In this document: positions 22,095 to 32,447 of the stretch, piece by piece
Layout of the letters: each line of letters opens with the position of its first letter
Position numbering within the stretch: position 1 is the stretch's first letter
NCBI GenBank assembly: GCA_003255065.1
Contig: QAOA01000205.1
Span: 220,063 to 284,062, forward strand
Source: Cercis canadensis
Lineage: Eukaryota > Streptophyta > Magnoliopsida > Fabales > Fabaceae
Reading direction: 5' to 3'
DNA length: 64,000 bases
Made by a program: the position numbers and the translations under genes
The notes under the pieces: generated by a model
Database searches by the model: none
Told to the model about the DNA's origin: nothing
The model's input: only the letters and a program-made list of their open reading frames with translations

Positions 22095-22812
22095 TAATTC
22101 GAATTGCAAGGCAGAACCAAGAGCTACAATGGTTGGAGCTTCAAAAGAAACTCGCTAGTTGACATTTAATATGACACTAATTAAGCTGCATAACAAGAAA
22201 ATATTTTCTATTTTTTAATCAAGCTTTCTAATTATTTAAGAATATCTTTCTGGCACGTTGGCTTACCTCAGAATAATAGCTTCTGTTATGTAAATTCACA
22301 AGCAAGTGGCCAAGTTCATCAAGACTAGGTAACGTTAAAGCTGTCCTACGTGGTACTTGTTCTAATGGTGATTTCACTAACACCTGATAGTTTCTTCAGA
22401 AGAACCCTTTAGGGCAGTCCCTCTTCTATTCTATCTCTCAAGAGAAGTATTAATTGCACATTATTTTACATTACACTATTTAAGTAGTATAGAAAAGTGA
22501 GTTCAGTTAAACTCAGAATATGCAACACTGTTAATTTGACAGTGTGAGTCTAAATATAGAGTATATAAATTTTGTTGAGTTCTGCCTCAAGGATGATGTC
22601 CTCTATGGAATTAATTTGAAGAGATAAGAGTAACAAGCTTGCCTATAAATAATATAGGGCCAAAAGAGGGGGACAGGAAGAAAAAGAAAATTCTTAGTTG
22701 TTTCTATAATCCTTGGAAAAGGGGAAGGTGAGGGAGGGGAAAAATGATCTTCTTTGTTACATGTATAAGAAAGGAGGCTTCAAGTGATGCACCAAGTTTA
22801 GAACCTCATCAA

Positions 22813-25800
22813 CTATTTATCTCCAATACCAATACCATTACCAGGAGAACCTCCTCTGACAGACAGTAACGGCCCACGGGAACTGCAGCGGCTGATTCGA
22901 TAGGAATCAAGATACAAAACTATAACAGATATGTCATCGTGGAAATGTCTCCTCACACCTCGATCAATCTTTTTCAAGTCCGAGTATCTCATTTCTCTCT
23001 TCTTTGCTGCTTCACACAGTGCAGCTTTGATGAGTTTCCTCGCAATTCCCTGCGCGATATATCATTAAAATCATCTAAGCAAGCAAGAACTTCAGCAACT
23101 TAAAAGGTCGCACTATGCTAGCCCTTTATAAAAGCGCCTTATATCACTTTTATATACACTTTTAATTTACATTGTTTTATATTAATACAATCGACACAAT
23201 CTGAATTTCAATATAACTTAAATTTGTATAAGTGAAATTTAGGTTGTGTCAATTGTACGAGTATAAGAGAGTGAGAGCTAAAGTGATATGTAAATGTCAC
23301 TTTCAACATAAGGTAGAATAGCAAAATACTAAAAAAGGTTAGAAGTAAAAGCTTTGTGTTTCAATGTAATTCTTTGAAGCAAAAGAAACAAAAATTTATA
23401 AATGGGAATCGTACATAATGTGGACAGTTCTGGACCATGCCAACTGCTTCCTGATTGCTCAAGTGCTCCCATAACCCATCTGATGCAAATATAAGAAACT
23501 GATCTTCAGGGCAAAGTTTGTGTACAGATATTGTTGGTTCTGCTAGAAGAATTGGCTTCTCAAAAGTTTGAGGGAGTCTAAATTTTGACAAAAGAGGTTC
23601 TCGGTTAAATTCTGCCTTCTTCAGATAGGCATCTCCAATGGATCTTGAAACCTGAAACATCAATTAAATAAATCAGATCAACACACTTGTTTAGCTTGAT
23701 CAAGCTGGCCATCAAATTTCCTTCAAAAAAGAACCCATGTCCATTAAGTAAATCCACTTGGTAACTCCTACAAAAGCTTTCTTGTAACAAACAAGTATCA
23801 TACAACTTATATGTATTTCCTAGCCATTTATGGAGGAAATAAACAATAACACACAAATATATTGAGAAAACAAAATCATGCCAACAAGAACTCTAGAAAT
23901 TAACCAGCACTCTTGATACATTCATTCAAAAGTTTCAAACATATTCATGACTATGGAACATGGAACATTGGGAAAATTAAGTAAATAGGAAAAATTATAT
24001 TCCTAGAGTTCGGAAAAAAATAGGAAAAATTATATTCCTGAAGTTTGGATTCAATTTGTTACTAGTAATTCTTAACAAGGGCATCAAGTACCTACATTTC
24101 TTACAGTTGCTCGATGCACATGTAAAGTTCCAAAAATATCCATCCGTTTATGTGGTTGTATTGTTTATATTTGACTCTCTTCAATATGGTAACCACATAT
24201 TTTATGAATTATAACTAAATATATGAACTACAAGTAAATTAGATCTTCACAATAATTTTTTTTTTTCAAAAAAGTATATGATTTACAAACGAGATTAACA
24301 CAATCCAATATTCAAGTTTAGATGTTGTTCACATTCTTTGGAGAGAGAAACCATAAATGTTACCATATGATTGAAAAAGTCAAGAATAAAGAAAAAAAAC
24401 AGAAGGAATTAAGTATAACACAAAGTATAATTAAAACAGTCACCTGAATCAGACCCTTCACACGCCAGACCTTGTGCTTCATCACCACAATCTGGGGATC
24501 ATTAGGATGCAGTGATTGCAACTCCTCTCTCACTGGTTCGAAGCTAGCATTGTGCTCATAAGATAATTGAACTGCTTTAATATCTTTTGAAGTCTTTTCC
24601 AGTTTACCTAACACCACCCGAGAATCTCCAGCATTAGCAGTATAGAGCAGCCCACTACAAATTAAGCCTATCAAACAGCATGATCCAACAGAAGCTAATT
24701 GTGGGTTGTTCTGCCACTGCTTCCTTACTAGAGAAAGAAATTCCTCCTCTGTTGTTAGAAATGCTTTATTGATAACATCAGCTGACATTCCTTGATTCTC
24801 TGAAGTGAATTCTGCAGACAAGAATAGTTATCAAGTCGGCATATCATCATATCATTATACAATAGAAAGAGAACTACGCTAATAAATGCAAGGTCAAAGA
24901 AAAATTTTATTCATCCATTCAGATGGAACACACACCTGAGGAAAACAGCAAGCAGCTGATAGATGCAACAAGGACAATAGGTGGGGCTATTGGTACTCCT
25001 ACTTGTCTATTCACACTCCTTATTAACTGCTTTTAATTTTTTTTCCTAAATTACCCCTAGTTAAGAAGTGACATTTCCACATTCACTTCTCTCTTCATAC
25101 TCCTAATTGATTTGGAACAACATCATTTGTCATTACATTCCTAGTTAATCTTTTTTTTTTTTTTTTATATGACATTTCTAGTTAATCTTAATCTAAAGTT
25201 CATTGTTTAAATTGATCATACTAACTGTTTGTTTGAATCTTTTTATTTTTAAAATTAATAAAATGATTAATCACTAGAATACCAGAATATTGCAGTAGAA
25301 AGGGGAAAGAAAAGTCATAATCACTAAATCTGTCTATATGTATGAAGATAAATATAAACCTAGCTATTCTATACGATATCCAAAGAAATTAATATTTTAT
25401 GATAACTTTGACCGAAAAAAATAATTTAAATAACAATATTGTTCAGTTAGGCTACATTATGTACTTTTTTTTAAAATATTAAATCAAAATATCTAATTTT
25501 CAATAAGAAAATCCCACTTAATAGTAGCAAAGGCCGTAAACTAGAGTCTAGACTTAAACATTTAACTAACGTACTTTTGTTTATTTAGTTTTATTTAAGA
25601 AATCTCATATAAATTATTTTTTCAATTGCGCTAATTTTTATGTTTTGGCGAAAAAAGTGCAAACAAAAAAGTATACGAGCAATTTAGAGAGTTAAATTTA
25701 GATTAAGAATAATTAGGAGTGTATAAAGACAAGTAAAATATTTCAAATTAATTAACAGCGCGAAGAGAGAAGGGAGTGTGAATAACATGACTTGGAAAAG

Positions 25801-26534
25801 GATACTAGATTACTTCTTAATTATGGATGTTTTAGGGAAACAAAATTAAAAGTAGTTAGAGGGAACACTATAAATAGACAGAAAAAAAAAAAGGAACCAA
25901 TAGCCCTGCACATGGAAGACGAACCCAAAGTAAACTAATTATGTAAGGAGAAATATTTTTCATACACTCAAATCTTTACTATTTTATACACGATAGGCTT
26001 TAATTGAAATTGGGTCATTAAAAAAAAATTGAGTTGGTCCAGTTAAAATTATAAGGTGTAAATTGAATTGGATCCACATTAAATGAAATTGTAAGGATTT
26101 GAGGTGTATGAATAAACATTTCTCTTATAAAGCACTTAGCAACATGATTTTAAAAGTGGTTAGCAAAAAATAAAATAATGGTGCAGGGTAATGAAAAACA
26201 TACTTTTGATATTGTTAAATAGGTGGTGATTGACAAAACGTGCAGCTTCTGGACCTCCATGGCCATCATATATCCCTACAAACGTTCCTTGAGGACCTGT
26301 TTCAAGAGAGCTCATGGGGCCTGATTCAAGTTGGCTTTGATCCTCCAACAAATTGTTTGCTTGAATAACTGCCATCGAGAATTCACCGGCGATGTGTTTT
26401 CCGGTATCTTTGTACCAGAGTAAACCATCACTACGACCATTTGCATCCCCATTCTTGCTGGAATTTTCACCTTCATCCACAACAGATGGTCTCCAACAGG
26501 GTGCAACAATTCGCCTAAATGTATCTGATACCAT
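22813..26534 (-). CDS. Protein phosphatase 2C, clade D (four exons, complete)
   Basis: Minus-strand exons 26534-26204, 24811-24444, 23651-23415 and 23049-22813 join in phase to 390 residues; all introns have GT-AG borders. The start is [14 protein letters not shown]. Metal-binding motifs are present: DGHGG at residues 90-94, the SIGD segment opening exon 3 ([16 protein letters not shown]), DG in [16 protein letters not shown] (about 291-292), and the C-terminal HFHDD pair (about 350-351). Clade-D signatures such as [19 protein letters not shown] and [11 protein letters not shown], and the four-exon layout, fit Mg/Mn-dependent Ser/Thr phosphatases. Some members dephosphorylate the plasma-membrane proton ATPase and are inhibited by SAUR proteins during auxin-driven growth. 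The AtPP2C.D3-like subgroup is favoured. Intron 1 (24812-26203) carries two TIR elements. A Copia array begins less than 1 kb upstream. Confidence 0.92.
24984..25906. mobile_element. TIR element of about 920 bp in intron 1 of the PP2C gene
   Basis: The left end starts gggctattggtactcct and the right end is the complement (aggaaccaatagccc). The match continues inward with interruptions for about 150 bp (ttaactgcttttaatttt and its counterpart, attcacactcc and its counterpart). No transposase frame is visible, so it is non-autonomous. Flanks gave no clear duplication, so the superfamily is open. It lies well away from both splice sites. Confidence 0.6.
25944..26128. mobile_element. MITE, copy 2 of the family at 15454-15643, in PP2C intron 1
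   Basis: Ends taaggagaaatatttttcat and the complement of gaataaacatttctctta form an imperfect inverted repeat of roughly 80 bp that includes a gtgtaaattgaattgg segment. The similarity to the element at 15454 covers both ends. Non-coding; about 75 bp from the splice donor of exon 1. Confidence 0.55.
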
Positions 26535-26905
26535 CACTTTACATAATTCTCACCCAAACAAACCAGCAATCAAATTATTCCTCAAATAGATGTCAATGAC
26601 AAGATTAAACCCTAGTTTCCTATCAATTCTATCTATAACAATCGACCCCAAGTCACAAGCTCCACAAGTCCAATTATGCCTAGGAACAAAAACAGACATC
26701 ATAATATGAAAACCTGGAAATCATCAAAGAAGCAATTTGGAATGTCCAAAACCTGCACAAAAATTTGAGACAAAAATCTCAGATAAACATTAAGCATAAG
26801 CATCAACATTTAAAGTAAAAAGCTATTATATCTTGAAATTACTCAAATTATTCTTTGAACAGAGATCAAAATGTTCAAACCATAATGTTTTTAATTTGGA
26901 GATCA
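26535..26905 (-). other. 5' leader and proximal promoter region of the PP2C gene
   Basis: This stretch upstream of the PP2C start (read on the minus strand) should contain its 5' UTR and proximal promoter. No second exon, repeat or obvious TATA box was assigned with confidence. It runs into the N block at 26906. Confidence 0.4.
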
Positions 26906-27400
26906 NNNNNNNNNNNNNNNNNNNNNNNNNNNNNNNNNNNNNNNNNNNNNNNNNNNNNNNNNNNNNNNNNNNNNNNNNNNNNNNNNNNNNNNNNNNNNNN
27001 NNNNNNNNNNNNNNNNNNNNNNNNNNNNNNNNNNNNNNNNNNNNNNNNNNNNNNNNNNNNNNNNNNNNNNNNNNNNNNNNNNNNNNNNNNNNNNNNNNNN
27101 NNNNNNNNNNNNNNNNNNNNNNNNNNNNNNNNNNNNNNNNNNNNNNNNNNNNNNNNNNNNNNNNNNNNNNNNNNNNNNNNNNNNNNNNNNNNNNNNNNNN
27201 NNNNNNNNNNNNNNNNNNNNNNNNNNNNNNNNNNNNNNNNNNNNNNNNNNNNNNNNNNNNNNNNNNNNNNNNNNNNNNNNNNNNNNNNNNNNNNNNNNNN
27301 NNNNNNNNNNNNNNNNNNNNNNNNNNNNNNNNNNNNNNNNNNNNNNNNNNNNNNNNNNNNNNNNNNNNNNNNNNNNNNNNNNNNNNNNNNNNNNNNNNNN
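26906..27400. other. Assembly gap (495 N)
   Basis: A run of N. The sequence after it resumes at about base 793 of the Copia LTR. The gap therefore must hide at least about 790 bp of LTR plus the left border, more than the 495 bases allotted. Long frames spanning the N block are meaningless. Confidence 0.95.
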
Positions 27401-27885
27401 TTCTTGTGTTTTCTTGTGCACGTGAAGAGCTTTGCAAAAAGGCTAGAAGAAAGCTTTCCCACTTGCTGACACAAGACCCATTATGCATCATGGCTTTTTG
27501 TCCTTCTGTGAGAAAAAGTCTTACTTTGTGTAAGAGGGTAGATAGACTTTTCTTGAAGATTGGACTTGTCAAAGAGCACTTGAAAAAGGTAACCTTCCAT
27601 TCTCTAAGAGTACAACTCTTAGTCATATTGTAAAAAGGGAAGTTTGGCTGAAGAGACCTCGACAAGCCTTGTCCACCTTGGCAAAGTTCAGAGCTCATCA
27701 CACAGACAAGAACTGGTTCTTAAGAATAAGTTCTGCAAGGCTTCACTTCAAATTTGTTCTAGATAACAGCTTATAAACACAACATAGATTAATTGCAACA
27801 AGACAAACAACACATATAAGAAATAACAAGGCACAAGACGTTATTGTTATCATCAAAACAGGATCAGAGACTTGTGGGGCTAACA
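27401..27885 (-). repeat. Copia LTR 1 (3' LTR of first unit), cut by the assembly gap
   Basis: It matches bases about 793 to the end of the LTR at 34213-35489 and ends with the same gacttgtggggctaaca. The missing part lies in the N block. At several sites it agrees with LTR 3 rather than LTR 2 (for example ctgacacaag and cctcgacaag). Confidence 0.9.
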
Positions 27886-27899
27886 ATCTCCCCCTTTTT
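27886..27899 (-). promoter_or_regulatory. Polypurine tract of Copia unit 1
   Basis: Read on the minus strand this is AAAAAGGGGGAGAT directly before the LTR start TGTTAGCCCC, the plus-strand primer position. Two more purine-rich runs occur within about 165 bp (complements of gctccccct near 27930 and tctcccccttt near 28040). Multiple polypurine tracts are a known Sirevirus trait. Confidence 0.8.
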
Positions 27900-28269
27900 G
27901 ATGATGACAATAATGTGTTTGAGAAAAGCTCCCCCTGAATATATGCCAACTAGAACTGAGGGAGTTTTCTCAAAAGATCTGTTCAATATCAAGAAATGAT
28001 ACCAAGGTAGTTCAAACAAACTAGTCCACATAATTTCTCCCCCTTTGGCATTATCAAAAAGATAGGGGTAATAACATATCAGAGCATTAAAGGGATCAGA
28101 GCATTATAATAACCAGAATGGAACTTATCATATCAAAGTAATTCACAATCAGTCAAGCAATGATAAGATGTATGATGCATGTGTGACAGAAAAATTAATA
28201 AGTTGTAAAAATATCCACCTATTCTACATTCACAACTGAAATTTTATCCAAAGACAACTAAAATAATGA

Positions 28270-29470
28270 GATAATGCTAATCAGAAGAAGATGATGAATG
28301 AGATGCAATGAGAACTTCCAATTGAGCTTTAATGACTGCCAGCCGAGCATTGGAGTTAAAAACCAGAATAAATACCATTATAAATTCAAGAGATTCTCCA
28401 TGAACAAAAGTCAAACAGACTATGAACTTATGCATAATGCATGATATGCAAAATAAAGAAGAGCATAAAAATGCTGGAGAACACTCAAGTTAACTGTATA
28501 GATAACTAAAGCTTTAACAATGAAAGTTAGAAATATAATCCTAAGAAGTAAATGGTTTTGAAACTTTCAAAGCTGCCAACAATTTCTTTGTGAGGGCCAA
28601 TTCTTTTTCAACCATAGCAAGTAGTTTAGCAGAGCAAACAAACACTATAGTCTGAAAATAGTTTAGATGCTATCCAATCTGATTAGCTAAGGCAGCAGGC
28701 TTGACAATTGCTATCTATTCCATATGATCAACTAACTGGTAGGAAGGAATTAGTTGTGGTTGGTTTTTGTGCTTCTTTGTGGATTTGAAAGAATTAGGTA
28801 CAACAGGAGCACGCCTCTTTGAAGAGCTGGCAGAAGTAACTGATTCTTGATATGGCTTCCAATTCTGGGCAGAAGTTGGGTAGAGCTAGGTTTGCCAATG
28901 TTCTGGTTATGGGTCAAAGGAAGGTATGGAAGGAGGTCTTCCTTGGCTTCTAAACTCAGGAAAGTCACAAAGAAATGTCATTGCATCATCATAAGGAAGT
29001 AAATCAGAGAGCCAGACCTTCTGTACAAGCTTGCAGTCCCCAATAATAGGCAATTTAAGCACACAAGCAAGCACTTTTTCAATCAACAGAAGTTTTTACC
29101 CCATCCACAAATTTTTTAGATAGATCATGCCAGCATTAGAACCTTGCAAAAGCTAAATATGAGCATAAAATAAGCTGATTACTTTTGCTAGCAAAGGTTC
29201 ATCTAGCTTCAACATTTCAGACCAGCCCATTTAACAAACATCCTTTCAACTACTTTGGTGGAAGAGTTCTGGTATTTTCAAGTTACCAAGCAACTTTACT
29301 TTCAAACAGAGAGGTAGAAGCACTTGGAGAAAATGCAGTCTTTCTGGCTTTTCATCTTGAATTTTCTGCTTTTTTCAAAGGGAATTGGTTGAAACTCTTT
29401 CTCATGAGGAAGCTCAGAAATCAGTTTCAAAGAAAGAAGCAGATTTTAGAACAATAGGTTCAAATTATTT
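28270..29470 (-). pseudogene. Third coding remnant of Copia unit 1 (plant transposon-protein-like, between pol and 3' LTR)
   Basis: On the sense strand of the element this stretch holds broken frames that read like one protein: LKLDEPLLAKVISLFYAHI, then LACVLKLPIIGDCKLVQKVW, LSDLLPYDDAMTFLCDFPEF, and near the end NSNARLAVIKAQLEVLIASH. The 'LxxP...V..FYA' pattern resembles the plant transposon-protein domain (PF20167 type) found next to retrotransposon genes. The assignment is from memory of the motif and needs a profile search. It is interrupted by several stops and at least one frameshift. Its place after pol corresponds to the env-like position in Sireviruses. Confidence 0.45.
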
Positions 29471-30156
29471 TGAAATGGATATTGGTTCTGCATGGGAAGA
29501 GCGAGCAATTGCTTTGCCTTTACACTTAGCCATCAGTCTTTAGCTCATTCTTCTATTCAAAAACTTAAGTTGCTAGTTGCCTTGCTACACAATGCGAGAG
29601 TTGAACAAAAAGTGGCAAACACATGAACAAAGAAAGAATGTACAAGGTGAATAAAATATGCATATAAAACAACTTAGTACAAGATTCAAATGAGGAGGAA
29701 GATAACAAAATGAATGACAATGGTGCACTTGCAAAGGGCGGTTTAAAGATGTGTGCATTTTAGCCAAAGGCTAGAAAATGCTAGCCAAAAATTCAGCCTA
29801 GAACAATTTAATGACAAACCAGCCCAAGAGAAATGAAAGAAATCTTTTAAAGAAACAATTCAACATATCAGCCCAAGAAAGATAGCTAGATCCTTTTAAA
29901 ATAAAAGGCTTAGCAAAATTTCAGTATTTTTAAAAAAAGATTTGGCAGCCCAAAATTGAAATATCTCACAAGTTCAAAACTGGTTCTGGGCAGAAATAAC
30001 TTTGTCTAAATATTCCACAAATCTTTGCCAAATTTTTAGAAGTATACCAAGAGAAATTGAACATTAACCAGCCTTTTCTTGATAAACAAAGAAAGACAAA
30101 GAAAGTGAAATGATATGCATATGTACAAACACAATGCAAGCAGCAGCCATATCGCA

Positions 30157-32440
30157 TCAAGACAAGTTTATCATGTCTAGCTCATGTCTAACAAAACAAA
30201 ATTTATTTTCAACCAAATGCTTAGTAAAGATGTCAGAAATTTGATCATCAACACTAACAGAAAATAATTCTATATCACCTTTAATGACGTGATTCCCAAG
30301 AAAATGATACTTGATATCTATATGCTTGGTCCTAGACTGCTTAGATGGATTTCTTCCAATATTGATACCACAAACATTATCAAACAACAAAGGAATTTTG
30401 TTAAGAGAAATACCATAGTCAGCCAATTGTTGTTGCCTCTAAAGCACTTGTGACCAGAAAATTCCAGCTGCCATGTACTCAGCTTCAGCTTTGATTGAGG
30501 AACTGAATTTTGTTTCTTAGATTGCCAAGAGACCAATGCTCCTCCAAGAAACTAACAACCTCCACTTGTGCTCTTTTGATCAATGGAACAACCAACATAA
30601 TTAGAATCTTTTGCATCGTCCATGCTACAACATTTGAGTAGCTCTCTTGTGTATTTAGACTGATTAATGAAGATTCCATATCTGATTTGCTTCACTTGAA
30701 ATCCAAGGAAGAAGTTGAGTTCCCCCATCATACTCATCTCAAATTCACTCTTCATTAGAGTCTCAAAATCCTTCTTGTTGATTAAAGCCTTAAGCTATCA
30801 GCCTTGCTTTATTTCTCACAATCTTCCCTTCCTCATCAAGCTTGTTTATTGCCATGATCCATGCTTCATCTTGTAATGCTTCACCAATTTTGGTAGGCTC
30901 AGATAGAGATAAGAGAGCCAAGTATACATGTTTGTCCCGAAGAGATGCTCTTGAACTTATTCCTCTTTCCAAGTCACCAATCATCTTTTCAATTGGATGA
31001 TCCTTTAACATTCTAGTTTCTTTTGGCAATGAATCATTCACATTTTTCTGTGGGGCTTCTTCTTGAATTGGTTATGAAATATCCAGCTCTATGTGAATCG
31101 AATCACATGGAATTTACTCTACTGTCTTCTCTTGGCTGATCTCTACCTTAGAAGATTCTTTGATGCTGTCCTGCACTAACTCATTATCCTCAAGAATATT
31201 TGAAGTTAAAGGACAGTTAGATTCATCAAAAAACACATGCATTGATTCTTCTACAATAAGAGTTCTTTTGTTAAAGACTCTATAGGCTTTACTTGACAAA
31301 GAGTAGCCCAAGAAAATATCTTCATCAGATTTTCCAAAATGCTATTTTCATTATTCAGCACAAAACATTTACATCCAAATGCATGAAAATAGCTCACATT
31401 AGGTTTTCTCCTTTTTCAAAGCTCATATGGAGTTTTTTTTAGAATAGGCCTAATCAAGCATATATTCAAAGTATAGCATGATGTGTTTACAATTTCAGCC
31501 CAAAGGTATTTTTGCAAATCATTTTCTCACAACATAGTTCTGCCCATCTCAACTAGAGTTCTATTTTTCCTTTCAACCACACCATTTTATTGGGGGGGTT
31601 CTAGGACAAGAAAAGTTATGGTGGATTCCTTAGTTTTCACAGAAATTTTGGAACAACTTATTTTCAAATTCTCCACCATGATCACTCCTAATTGAGGTGA
31701 TAGCAAAACCCTTTTTGTTTTGCACTCTTTTGCTGAAATTTTCAAAAGCATCAAAAGTTTCATCCCTATGAGCAAGAAAGAAAACCCAAGTAAACCTTGA
31801 AAAATTATCCACAATGACAAAGCAATATATTTTTTTTTTATTTAAACTTGATATAGATGCTGATCCAAAGAGATCCATATGGAGAAGTTGGAGTGACCTA
31901 GAAGATGACAAATCTTGTCTTTTTCGAACACTAGTTTAGGTAAACCATAAAACTAGTTCCTTTTTAGAAACTTTGGAAATAAGTTTAAGATTTGCATGTC
32001 CAAGTCTTCTATGCCACAACCAAGAATTATTACTTTAAGAAGAAAAACATGTTTCCCTTTTTGAATTTAAAGAATCTCTAAACACAATATACACATTGAA
32101 ACTTCTTTGACCAACAAATAGAACATCATCAGAATTTTTCTTATGAAGGATGCAATGAGGAGCTTCAAAAATGGTTTTGTGACCTTTATCACAAAGCTGA
32201 CTTATGCTCAGCAAAATATGCATCAAACCTTTGATCAAGTAGCCATTATCAATGAGTAAATAAGGAGGAATTTTGATTTTACCTAATCCGACAGTTCTAC
32301 CTTTGCTATTGTCACCAAAAGAGACATCTCCCAAATCCATTTTGTTAAAGGAGACAAACTTTGAAGGATTTCAAGTCAAGTGTCTAGAGCAGCCACTGTC
32401 CAGATACCAACAATCACTTTTGGCTTAATAGCAAACCTGC
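30157..32440 (-). pseudogene. Degenerate Copia pol, unit 1
   Basis: Fragments appear in Copia order. A protease DSG site lies near 32390 (WYLDSGCSRHLT, followed by a stop), then MDLGDVSFGDNSKG. The integrase zinc region follows (WLWHRRLGHANLKLISKVSK), with the cysteine half apparently missing, then the integrase core (IVDNFSRFTWVFFLAHRDET, ITSIRSDHGGEFEN). The RT N-terminus (EALQDEAWIMAINKL, ending KARLIA and a stop) jumps directly to MKSEFEMSMMGELNFFLGFQ, so the RT core with its catalytic YVDD is deleted. RNase H fragments follow (SIDQKSTSGG; RTKHIDIKYHFL). The protein cannot function. Unit 2 carries the same breaks. Confidence 0.85.
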
Positions 32441-32447
32441 AAGAAAG

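Noticed and set aside
23121..23325. Imperfect inverted repeat in PP2C intron 3 around tatatcactttta and aaagtgatatg
   Set aside because: Match is short and AT-rich; chance pairing is likely.
26826..27701. Several long frames across 26.8-27.7 kb
   Set aside because: They consist mostly of N; length is an artefact of the gap.
29185..29457. 90-codon + strand frame repeated at 36790-37062
   Set aside because: Antisense to the third coding remnant of the Copia units; the sense strand carries the more protein-like motifs.
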